From assembly GCA_030638625.1 (NCBI GenBank), contig DAOWEE010000102.1, positions 1 through 6,415 of the forward strand: a DNA stretch of 6,415 bases, given 5' to 3'. The notes beneath the pieces were generated by a model. That model saw only the letters and a program-made list of their open reading frames with translations, searched no databases and was not told the DNA's origin. The translations under genes and the position numbers were made by a program. Positions 1 through 5,854 of the stretch are shown here, one piece after another. This DNA is from Methanosarcinales archaeon. Lineage in GTDB: Archaea; Halobacteriota; Methanosarcinia; Methanosarcinales; Methanocomedenaceae. The first letter of the stretch is position 1, and every line of letters starts with the position of its first letter.

Positions 1-49
1 ACAAAGCCATAGAGACGCCAAGAGAATTAAAACGAGCATCGATAACTAT

Positions 50-70
50 CACCGTACTAATAGTACAGTG
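50..70. repeat. 21-bp near-perfect palindrome, operator-like
   Basis: Ten-base arms (50-59 and 61-70) flank a single central base at 60. Nine of the ten pairs match; the only mismatch is 53 against 67. The core is GTACTA-A-TAGTAC. There is no T-tract on either side, so it does not look like a terminator. The single-base centre leaves almost no loop, which favours a dimeric protein-binding site over an RNA hairpin. Which gene it would control is unknown. Confidence 0.4.
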
Positions 71-161
71 TCTTCGTCTACATAAACAAAACGAATTGTT
101 GCTTTGAATCCTGTTTAATGGTTATTATCAGAGAGTTTGTAAAACATGAAATTATTTTCGT

Positions 162-183
162 CCCCTCCCCCCACCCCAGCCCC
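162..183 (-). other. G-quadruplex-forming motif (minus strand)
   Basis: On the plus strand this is four cytosine runs of 4, 6, 4 and 4 bases separated by spacers of 1, 1 and 2 bases. The minus strand therefore has four runs of at least four guanines with very short loops, which fits the strictest G-quadruplex definition. It lies in otherwise AT-rich DNA about 50 bases beyond the octaheme cytochrome terminator. The motif is seen directly; any function is unknown. Confidence 0.6.
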
Positions 184-234
184 GGCTTATGGTGAGTGGG
201 TAACGGGGCACTGTCATAGCTGCTGCTTGTTAAG

Positions 235-278
235 AAAAAACAACAAAAAAACAAAAAGGGTGCATAAAAACACACCCT
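235..278 (-). terminator. Terminator of the octaheme cytochrome gene
   Basis: Reading the minus strand, about 15 bases after the cytochrome stop codon, AGGGTG (from 278) pairs with CACCCT (to 257) around a 10-base loop. A T-rich run with only a few interruptions follows, to about 235. The T-tract alone would suffice for archaeal intrinsic termination; the six-pair stem strengthens the call. Confidence 0.75.
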
Positions 279-292
279 CTAAACCAATTCCA

Positions 293-1660
293 CTAATCTC
301 TGCGCCTGCCCATCACGAACAACACACCGAGAATCCCAACAGCAGCCAGCACAGCACCAAATCCGGGCGTGGTAGAATTTCCACCCTCACCACCGGAATT
401 ACGTATCTGCTCTGCCATCTCCTCTATCTCGACCTTATCCTTGAGCATCTCATAGAACCCATGCCACTGCACATAATCCGGTGCCATCATGAAAGCGCCC
501 ATCCGTGCCCGTCGCCCCTCATGGTGCCACATCTCATATATCTTGAACTCGATAGGTTCGTCAAATGCGGTCTTGGTAAGCAGACCATCATCATAGAGGG
601 CATCCACAACCGATTTTCCCTCTTCATACTGCCCGTTATAGAGTTCAACAACAATATCAGCCTGTTCGTAATAGTTATTGACCCAGGTACTGGAATGACA
701 CTGTTTACACACAGTTTTCATACGTTCCTGTTTCTCCTGCCAGGTCGAGCCGTCACTGATGGGTGTTCCCAGGCTGTTGGCTGTATTGTCAGTGCGCCTG
801 GATATCGGTGATTCCAACTCCCAGCTAAGCCGTGCGCTGACATCATGGGTGGCAGGTACACCAGGTGCAGATGACATATGGCATCCCGCACAAGTGGGTG
901 CGCGATAATCCTCGCCAGCCTTCCAGTCCTCCTCGTCCCAGTTCCATGAATCCCCTTCAGCCGCATAGATGTTTCCGTGCTTGGATTCCTGGTACATTTC
1001 TATATGTGGATGGTCAGGACCCATATGGCACTGCCCGCATGTTTCCGGGTGCCTCGCTTCAGCTATGGAAAAAGTATGCCTTGTATGACATGCTGAACAG
1101 CTTCCCATACTTCCGTCCGGGTTAATCCTTCCGATGCCATTGTTAGGCCAGACTGAAGAATCACTCGTAGATTTTCCAGTCATATTGGTACCATGGCATG
1201 CCTGACAGCCCCGGATGGTTGCAGCATGGGTAATGTCCTGTCCTTCTACTGCTATATACCCGCCTTCAAGCTGGCTTTCAATATAGGGCAGTTTTTCAGA
1301 ATCGAACAAATATTCATAATACAGCGTCCCAAGTGCATGGAGACTCTGTTCGAATTCTTCCACTTCCTTACTATGGCAGGCAGAACAGTCCTTGGGAGAT
1401 ACCACGGGTGATATGGTAAATCCGTTATGGGACATAGCGTCTGAGTCAGAGGGATTAGCCTCATGACAATTCTGGCATGTAACACCATTCCGGGCATGTT
1501 TACTTTCCATCCAGTCGCTGGATATGGCACTCATGACATCCAGCTTTGAATGGCAGTCAATACACGCATCAGTTTCAACGGCTGCCGAGGCAGCTGGTAA
1601 TACTGACAATGCTAACAATACTATCCACATCAAAACGATGGGAACTACGATTTTCTTCAT
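293..1660 (-). CDS. Secreted octaheme cytochrome c, hydroxylamine oxidoreductase-like, PGF-CTERM anchored
   Basis: A 455-residue multiheme cytochrome. Eight CxxCH heme sites lie at residues 33, 62, 92, 152, 188, 208, 257 and 318, the number and order of the octaheme HAO family. HAO-type motifs follow heme 6 (CHMGPDH, then ESKHG), heme 7 (PATHDVSARLSW) and the C-terminal region (WHHEGRRARMGA, then PDYVQWHGFYE, residues 378-403). Residues 1-26 form a signal peptide ending ASA. The tail, about 432-455, is PGF, a hydrophobic span and RRRD, a PGF-CTERM-like archaeosortase signal, so the protein probably sits on the outer face of the cell. Family members oxidise hydroxylamine or hydrazine, or run reductively on nitrite or hydroxylamine; direction cannot be read here. 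Tyr396 in PDY is a candidate for the tyrosine that cross-links the catalytic heme in oxidative HAOs, but needs an alignment. I chose the ATG at 1660 because AAAGGAG lies eight bases upstream; a GTG at 1669 overlaps that site. Confidence 0.88.
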   Translation of the reverse strand: MKKIVVPIVLMWIVLLALSVLPAASAAVETDACIDCHSKLDVMSAISSDWMESKHARNGVTCQNCHEANPSDSDAMSHNGFTISPVVSPKDCSACHSKEVEEFEQSLHALGTLYYEYLFDSEKLPYIESQLEGGYIAVEGQDITHAATIRGCQACHGTNMTGKSTSDSSVWPNNGIGRINPDGSMGSCSACHTRHTFSIAEARHPETCGQCHMGPDHPHIEMYQESKHGNIYAAEGDSWNWDEEDWKAGEDYRAPTCAGCHMSSAPGVPATHDVSARLSWELESPISRRTDNTANSLGTPISDGSTWQEKQERMKTVCKQCHSSTWVNNYYEQADIVVELYNGQYEEGKSVVDALYDDGLLTKTAFDEPIEFKIYEMWHHEGRRARMGAFMMAPDYVQWHGFYEMLKDKVEIEEMAEQIRNSGGEGGNSTTPGFGAVLAAVGILGVLFVMGRRRD

Positions 1661-1711
1661 TTCGACCACTCCTTTAAAATTAATACACCTATCACAATAA
1701 TACGTCTACAG

Positions 1712-1747
1712 AAAAAATAAAAAAAGTAGCAGGGGAAACCCTGCCAC
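1712..1747 (-). terminator. Strong terminator after the CooS-family gene
   Basis: Read on the minus strand, five bases after the CooS stop codon, GTGGCAGGG pairs with CCCTGCTAC over nine pairs (one G-U) around a four-base loop. TTTTTTTATTTTTT follows directly. The structure lies between CooS and the octaheme cytochrome, so the cytochrome probably has its own promoter or is expressed by partial read-through. The about 50 bases left (1661-1711) contain only weak AT-rich TATA candidates. Confidence 0.85.
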
Positions 1748-1752
1748 AAATT

Positions 1753-3624
1753 TCAAATCCCCAAAGCTTCCCGCTTCTTGATTATATGGGCTTCCATACC
1801 GTCCACCGCTTCCACAGGGTCAGCTTCCACAGCCAGCTTTCCACCTGTGAGCCCCTCGATGTCCTGGGTTACCAGTTTCACCAGGTTAGGCGCTCCTGCC
1901 ACGGGCGGCAGAGGTGCTACATGAGTATACCATCCATTTGCCAGAGCGAATATGGCATCGATAGTAGCCTTCTGTTCCATGTATTCCGGTGCGGTCACCA
2001 CAATAGGCAGAGCTGACGGGTCAACACCCAATGCATCTGCAATGGCATTGGCAAGCAATGTCAGCCGTCCGGTATCGGTGCAGGTACCAAAGCTCAACAC
2101 TGGCGGGATGCCCAGTGACTGGCACACGGCCTTCAGGCCCGGGCCTGCAAGTTCCTGCGCCTCGATAGTGGTAAGCCCTGCCACCTGTAAGCCAGCATTA
2201 CCGCATCCTGCACTTAACACCAGTATGTCCCTCTTAATGAGTTCCTTTGCAACTGCAACGGTATTGACATCCTGGCCGCCGCCGTTCAATGTAGTACAAC
2301 TGACCAGGGCCGCACAGCCTTTGATACTGCCTGCCTTAACTGCATCAAGGAATGGGTCAAGGGTGCCGCCCAGTGCCGTGAGAATGGCCTCTGTTGAGAA
2401 ACCTGTGATGGTCTTCTGTGTGGGCAGGTCGTGTTTAACGAATCCGGCAGCCTTTCGCGTCTTGAAATTCTCAACTGCAAGGTCGATCAGTTCCTGTGCC
2501 TGTGCTTCAACCTTTTCAGGTTTGTACACTATCTGCTTGTCCACTCCAGGCATGGAAACGAGTTTGGACACCGAAACCAGGGTCACATTATACTTGTCCT
2601 GGAAATCTGCAAGTGCTGGCGGTGAGCAGTTCATGTCCATGGCAAACACATCAATGCCGCCTGTCGCCAGTGCAGCTTCGATACTGAGCCAGTTGCCGGT
2701 AAGTCCTACGAACACATCATCCTTCTCAAAGCGCTGCAACAGTTCCTGTCCAGTCTCGATGGAGCCAACCACATGCAGTCCCTTCGCCCCTGCATCCTTT
2801 GCCTTTTGCTGGTTCTCTGGCTTATGGGCTACCGCTATCAAAGCAGCACCGATAAATGGCTCGTGACCATTTACGACCACGTTGGTATATTCAGGGTCTA
2901 TGATTCCAAGGTCCACGTCATGTTCATGTGGCATTGGAGTGCCGAACAGGATATCCTGTCCCAGTTCAAGGGGCACCTGGGAGCCGTAAATTGTTGAGAT
3001 ACCAAGTCGGAGTGCTTTGACAGCCAGGGACACATAATTCCCGTCAATATTGGTCATGCTTGAGGTATGCATGTCCATTGATTCGTCCAGCGGGCCGCCC
3101 GGCAGGATTCCCAGTTCTTTCCATACCTTAATCCTGGATTCCGGTGCAAAGAGTTCCACCATGTTGAGCACACCATCTGAATCGCTGTGGATGCTCTCAA
3201 GTATGGCCTTGCCCACACCAACGGCCATTGTATTGACATCCTGCCCCTGTATGCCAAGTTTATCTGCAAGCATGCGCAGTTTTGCTTCATCCTTGATAGT
3301 AAAGGGTGTCTGGCCTTTTCCTGTAGCTATCAGGGTATTTGCAAGTTCCTTGGCATGGAATGTGTATGCTGTTGTCCCCATTATGTTCAGATGGAGCAGA
3401 TTACGCATTGCCATGGCATCTGCATCAATACCGCAGGCCCCCAGAGGTGCTTTCTCTGACAACCGGCAGGGTCCGCTGCTACACAGCTGGCAGCTCACTC
3501 CTGTGCTGCAGAAAGTACAACGTTTCCCTTGCGCTTCAAAACGATCGAAGGTATTTCCTATACCGTCTGCCTGCATAACGTTATGCATTTTTCTAATTGA
3601 TTCATGTACACTTACAGTTTCCAT
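1753..3624 (-). CDS. cooS-like: Divergent CooS-family protein with Cys-to-Glu active-site ligand change (CooS-V-like, probably not a CO dehydrogenase)
   Basis: A 623-residue protein aligning end to end with monofunctional Ni-CO dehydrogenase (CODH-II of Carboxydothermus, about 636 residues). B-cluster cysteines are present (45, 48, 53, 64). The D-cluster pair is Cys36-x2-Cys39; CODH-II has CX7C, and its second cysteine is Ser44 here. C-cluster ligands retained are His254, Cys333, Cys443, Cys474 and Cys515. The remaining ligand, CODH-II Cys295 in VVGICCTGNE, is Glu290 in VVGSIETGQE. The proton-relay histidines 93, 99 and 102 are Tyr87, Glu93 and Asn96; His96 is kept as His90. The catalytic lysine is kept as Lys552. 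Family knowledge: C. hydrogenoformans CooS-V also lacks a C-cluster cysteine, carries an Fe/S/O hybrid cluster, does not turn over CO, and slowly reacts with hydroxylamine. I infer a hybrid-cluster-like redox enzyme, cytoplasmic and dimeric. No cooC or cooF is visible. The ATG has GGGAG and GGTGAT upstream. Confidence 0.88.
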   Translation of the reverse strand: METVSVHESIRKMHNVMQADGIGNTFDRFEAQGKRCTFCSTGVSCQLCSSGPCRLSEKAPLGACGIDADAMAMRNLLHLNIMGTTAYTFHAKELANTLIATGKGQTPFTIKDEAKLRMLADKLGIQGQDVNTMAVGVGKAILESIHSDSDGVLNMVELFAPESRIKVWKELGILPGGPLDESMDMHTSSMTNIDGNYVSLAVKALRLGISTIYGSQVPLELGQDILFGTPMPHEHDVDLGIIDPEYTNVVVNGHEPFIGAALIAVAHKPENQQKAKDAGAKGLHVVGSIETGQELLQRFEKDDVFVGLTGNWLSIEAALATGGIDVFAMDMNCSPPALADFQDKYNVTLVSVSKLVSMPGVDKQIVYKPEKVEAQAQELIDLAVENFKTRKAAGFVKHDLPTQKTITGFSTEAILTALGGTLDPFLDAVKAGSIKGCAALVSCTTLNGGGQDVNTVAVAKELIKRDILVLSAGCGNAGLQVAGLTTIEAQELAGPGLKAVCQSLGIPPVLSFGTCTDTGRLTLLANAIADALGVDPSALPIVVTAPEYMEQKATIDAIFALANGWYTHVAPLPPVAGAPNLVKLVTQDIEGLTGGKLAVEADPVEAVDGMEAHIIKKREALGI

Positions 3625-3673
3625 AATATCACCACTCCCTTGTTTGTTAAAAATTGATATAAGGATTCCCGGA

Positions 3674-3689
3674 TGTTATCAACATAACA
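3674..3689. repeat. 16-bp inverted repeat, candidate operator upstream of the CooS-family gene
   Basis: Six-base arms TGTTAT and ATAACA separated by CAAC, perfectly matched, about 50 bases upstream of the CooS start codon and overlapping the zone of TATA-like sequences. Size and position suit a dimeric transcription factor site. I cannot assign it to a known regulator family. Confidence 0.35.
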
Positions 3690-3754
3690 ATGATAAAAGA
3701 TTGTGCCGAATGTAATCAGAAATCCAAATACTTTGCAGTCTTTAATAATCTATA

Positions 3755-3769
3755 TGTGCTATTCGCACA
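3755..3769. repeat. 15-bp inverted repeat near the predicted transcription start
   Basis: Five-base arms TGTGC and GCACA around a five-base centre, about 20 bases downstream of the TATAAATA-type box on the minus strand. It would lie at the predicted transcription start, either as an operator or as a short hairpin at the 5' end of the leader RNA. No T-tract follows, so it is not a convincing terminator. Confidence 0.3.
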
Positions 3770-3791
3770 CGATTCTTTGTATTTATAATTC

Positions 3792-4067
3792 CTATTTCAA
3801 GAACAGGGCACATTTACATGCTCCCCGCAGCTCGATATCTTTACCACGATATACACATGGACAGATAATCTTACGGTCCTGTTCTTTATTGCCTGAGACT
3901 TCCCGGCAACTACAGTACTGCTCGCCATACTTTTTCTTGTTGTTGGCCAGCCCTTTAATGGCTATTGCAACAATGTCGTAATCTTGATTCAGTTTATATC
4001 CGTTCTCTTCAGCATTCTGTTTTGCCCATTCATATATTCCCATTTCAGAATCATTAAATAACACCAT
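3792..4067 (-). CDS. Ferredoxin:thioredoxin reductase catalytic subunit-like protein (ferredoxin:disulfide reductase)
   Basis: A 91-residue protein with the three CxC motifs of the FTR catalytic chain: Cys52-Ser-Cys54, Cys69-Pro-Cys71 and Cys84-Lys-Cys86. In characterised FTRs four of these bind a [4Fe-4S] cluster and two form the redox-active disulfide next to it, so that two one-electron transfers from ferredoxin reduce a thioredoxin-type disulfide. All six cysteines are present. Spacing is X14 then X12, unlike the X16/X8 of plant enzymes. No variable subunit gene is visible, as expected for the stand-alone archaeal enzymes. The likely role is to pass ferredoxin electrons to a thioredoxin, glutaredoxin or other disulfide partner during oxidative or nitrosative stress; the partner is not in this window. 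I chose the ATG at 4067, eight bases after AAAGGAG; the upstream GTG at 4076 overlaps that ribosome site. It follows the flavodiiron gene by 39 bases. Confidence 0.87.
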   Translation of the reverse strand: MVLFNDSEMGIYEWAKQNAEENGYKLNQDYDIVAIAIKGLANNKKKYGEQYCSCREVSGNKEQDRKIICPCVYRGKDIELRGACKCALFLK

Positions 4068-4106
4068 GTCTTTCACTCCTTTGTTGTATTATTCCAATAT
4101 TCCATT

Positions 4107-5312
4107 CTAATTTTCCTTAACCTTAGCTGCCATCCGCTCACCCAGCTGCCTGCATTTTTCAAGTTCGTCCTCATCGGGTCGGTACCTTACCTGCAGCCCT
4201 GGCTCAACAAGTTCAAATCCGGCAGCCTCAAGTTCCTTTTCCACAGCCTTCACGGCACCGCCTCCCCAACCGTATGAACCGAAGGCAACAGCCTTTTTGC
4301 CTCTGGGACGCAGCCCCTTAAGGTAGGTCAGGAATCCTCCCACTGAGGGAAACATCCCGTTGTTCAGTGTGGGCGAGCCTACCAATATCACGGGGGCATC
4401 CAGAATTTCCTTGATAATTTTACTGAACTCATTCTTCCTGATGGCCATCAGTTTCACGTCCACCCCGGCTGACGTCACCCCTTCAACAATTGACCGGGCC
4501 ATCATGTAGGTGCTGTCCCACATGGTATCATATATGACGAGTACCTTGTTTACATTTTCACCCTTTGCCCAGCGGCCATAAGCTTCTATGATTTGTCCCG
4601 GATCCCGCCGCCAGATTAAGCCGTGACAGGGTGCTATCATGTCAATATCGATGCCCAATTCTCCAACGGTTTCAACATATTTCAATATCAATTTCCCGAA
4701 CGGCATCAGGATATTGGCATAATATTCGGCAGCATCCTCAATTACATCGTCCACTTCATCGTTGAAGCGCTTTGAAGTTGCCACATGCTGCCCGAAAGCA
4801 TCATTGGACAGCAGTATCTTATCTTCCCTGATGTAGGTGTGCATGCTGTCGGGCCAGTGCAGCATAGCGGTTTCGATAAACATCAACGTCTTGGCACCCA
4901 GGCTCAGTTCGGTACCAGTCTCAACGACCTCAAAGTCCCAGTCCTCACACCCCTGAGCGTGATAGTATTGGGACAGTCCGTTCTTGCACTGCCGGGTGCC
5001 GTATATCCTCGCATCGGGTACAGCCTTCATGATGGCAGGCAGGGAGCCTGAATGGTCCATCTCCACATGGTTAGCTATCACATAGTCTATCTTTGCCGGG
5101 TCGATAATCTGGCTGATACGCTCCAGCATCTCACCTGCAAATTCTGCCTTGACAGTATCCACCAGCGCAATCTTCTCATCAACGATGAGGTAAGCATTGT
5201 ACGTAGTTCCTCTAGGTGTTACATACCCGTGGAAATCACGGAGATTCCAGTCTATGGCACCTACCCAGTACACACCTTTGGTGAGTGTCACCGGTTCAAT
5301 ATTCTCTCCCAT
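4107..5312 (-). CDS. fprA: Flavodiiron protein, F420H2 oxidase type (FprA)
   Basis: A 401-residue class A flavodiiron protein, the usual length for methanogen FprA. Residues about 1-250 form the metallo-beta-lactamase-like domain with a full diiron set: His82-x-Glu84-x-Asp86-His87, His152 (in LHWPDSMH), Asp171 (in SNDAFGQH) and His230 (in CHG). From about 255 to the end is the flavodoxin domain that binds FMN, with YDTMWDST as phosphate loop and GSPTLNNG and GSYGWGGGA as further flavin-contact loops. There is no rubredoxin or flavin-reductase extension, so electrons are probably delivered directly by F420H2 in the cytoplasm. Family knowledge: FprA reduces O2 to water; related proteins reduce NO to N2O, and sequence alone does not separate the two activities. 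The start has GGAGGTG five bases before the ATG. It begins 15 bases after the rubrerythrin-like gene, so the two are almost certainly co-transcribed. Confidence 0.94.
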   Translation of the reverse strand: MGENIEPVTLTKGVYWVGAIDWNLRDFHGYVTPRGTTYNAYLIVDEKIALVDTVKAEFAGEMLERISQIIDPAKIDYVIANHVEMDHSGSLPAIMKAVPDARIYGTRQCKNGLSQYYHAQGCEDWDFEVVETGTELSLGAKTLMFIETAMLHWPDSMHTYIREDKILLSNDAFGQHVATSKRFNDEVDDVIEDAAEYYANILMPFGKLILKYVETVGELGIDIDMIAPCHGLIWRRDPGQIIEAYGRWAKGENVNKVLVIYDTMWDSTYMMARSIVEGVTSAGVDVKLMAIRKNEFSKIIKEILDAPVILVGSPTLNNGMFPSVGGFLTYLKGLRPRGKKAVAFGSYGWGGGAVKAVEKELEAAGFELVEPGLQVRYRPDEDELEKCRQLGERMAAKVKEN

Positions 5313-5327
5313 TTCAACACCTCCAAA

Positions 5328-5822
5328 TTAGGTTTGCATCCTGAACTGGCTGGCATCTTCTATAAATCCGTCAATAAGTTCCATGTGCCCGTGCTCAAAG
5401 GCCGACATCGTTTCAAAGAATGCTTTTTGTTCCAGGTCATCTGCCCATGCGGCAAGTTTTTTATAGAAGTTCTCATTCTTCTGTTCAAAACGCAGTGCAT
5501 CCAACAACACATCCATCTCACCAGGATTTTTACCTGAATATTCACTGGCAAAAGCTTGTGAAAAATCAGGCGGCTGAATCTCATTCAAATCAGATGCCTT
5601 GCCAGTGCTCATGAAATCATTGAGGTATTCAATATGCCTCCCTTCTTCTGCCGCCAGGTACACGAACAGGTCTTTGGCGGAAATACTGGTTGAAGTTTCA
5701 CTTTTCTCAATGTAAAAATTCCGTCCCTGCATTTCGATTGATAGTGCTGTATTCACTGCATCATCAATAGTCTTGAGATTCCCGGTCAATTTTCCGATAT
5801 CCTGCATTATGTCTTCAACCAT
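5328..5822 (-). CDS. Rubrerythrin-like ferritin-fold diiron protein without rubredoxin domain
   Basis: A 164-residue, largely helical protein. The four-helix diiron ligand set is visible: Glu30 (SIEMQGRNFY) on helix 1, Glu60-x2-His63 (EEGRH) on helix 2, Glu113 (RFEQKNENFY) on helix 3 and Glu143-x2-His146 (FEHGH) on helix 4. There are no cysteines at all, so the C-terminal rubredoxin domain of classical rubrerythrin is missing and a separate electron donor is needed. Family members reduce hydrogen peroxide or scavenge O2 and iron in the cytoplasm of anaerobes. The position directly upstream of the flavodiiron gene supports an oxidative-stress role. I chose the ATG at 5822 because GAGGTGG lies about five bases upstream; a longer frame reaching 5858 would place that ribosome site inside the gene and overlap the YHS gene. 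Peroxidase activity is inferred, not shown by the sequence. Confidence 0.88.
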   Translation of the reverse strand: MVEDIMQDIGKLTGNLKTIDDAVNTALSIEMQGRNFYIEKSETSTSISAKDLFVYLAAEEGRHIEYLNDFMSTGKASDLNEIQPPDFSQAFASEYSGKNPGEMDVLLDALRFEQKNENFYKKLAAWADDLEQKAFFETMSAFEHGHMELIDGFIEDASQFRMQT

Positions 5823-5854
5823 AATTACCACCTCTTTTTTCGTTCGATCATTTT

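Larger units (their letters stand above)
1..232. other. Non-coding left flank, no supportable gene
   Basis: I find no convincing gene here. The open frames present have low-complexity translations, and the plus-strand frame that starts at 146 runs on as antisense of the octaheme cytochrome gene. The stretch lies beyond the terminator of that gene. It holds a near-perfect palindrome at 50-70 and a cytosine-run tract at 162-183 (G-rich on the minus strand), each listed separately. I see no tRNA, CRISPR repeat or insertion-sequence end. The neighbouring gene to the left is outside the window, so whether this is a promoter region for it cannot be decided. Confidence 0.6.
3625..3791 (-). promoter_or_regulatory. 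Probable CooS-family promoter region with TATA-like box and two inverted repeats
   Basis: This 167-base gap is the largest between genes on the right-hand side. On the minus strand a clear archaeal TATA-like box, TTATAAATA, lies at 3780-3788, just after the stop of the upstream gene. The expected start about 25 bases on falls in a small inverted repeat (TGTGC/GCACA, 3755-3769). A second inverted repeat, TGTTAT-N4-ATAACA, lies at 3674-3689, close to further TATA-like sequences (TTTTATC near 3690-3696 and TTATATC at 3656-3662). The last is too close to the ATG to leave the GGGAG ribosome site in the transcript. No T-tract terminator is seen, so read-through from upstream is possible. The boxes are visible; their use is inferred. 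Confidence 0.45.

Noticed and set aside
78..275. Minus-strand 65-codon frame downstream of the octaheme cytochrome
   Set aside because: Its start lies in the T-tract and hairpin of the terminator, and the Phe- and Cys-rich beginning is simply the translated T-tract.
146..811. Plus-strand open frame of 221 codons
   Set aside because: Most of it is antisense to the octaheme cytochrome gene; its start lies in low-complexity sequence and it crosses the cytosine-run tract and the terminator.
1661..1669. Upstream GTG start for the octaheme cytochrome
   Set aside because: The GTG overlaps the GGAG ribosome site. The ATG at 1660 is correctly spaced from that site and begins a clean signal peptide.
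1952..2866. Plus-strand open frame of 304 codons
   Set aside because: It is entirely antisense to the well-conserved CooS-family gene, its translation resembles no family I know, and it has no good ribosome site.
1753..3624. Ordinary Ni-containing CO dehydrogenase (CooS)
   Set aside because: The C-cluster ligand Cys295 is Glu290, three proton-relay histidines are replaced, and no cooC or cooF is visible. The scaffold is CooS, but CO activity is not supported.
3656..3662. TTATATC as the main TATA box of the CooS-family gene
   Set aside because: A start about 25 bases downstream would cut into the GGGAG ribosome site, leaving almost no leader. The more distant boxes fit better.
3050..3715. 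Plus-strand open frame of 221 codons
   Set aside because: It is antisense to the N-terminal part of the CooS-family gene and its promoter region, with no recognisable domain.
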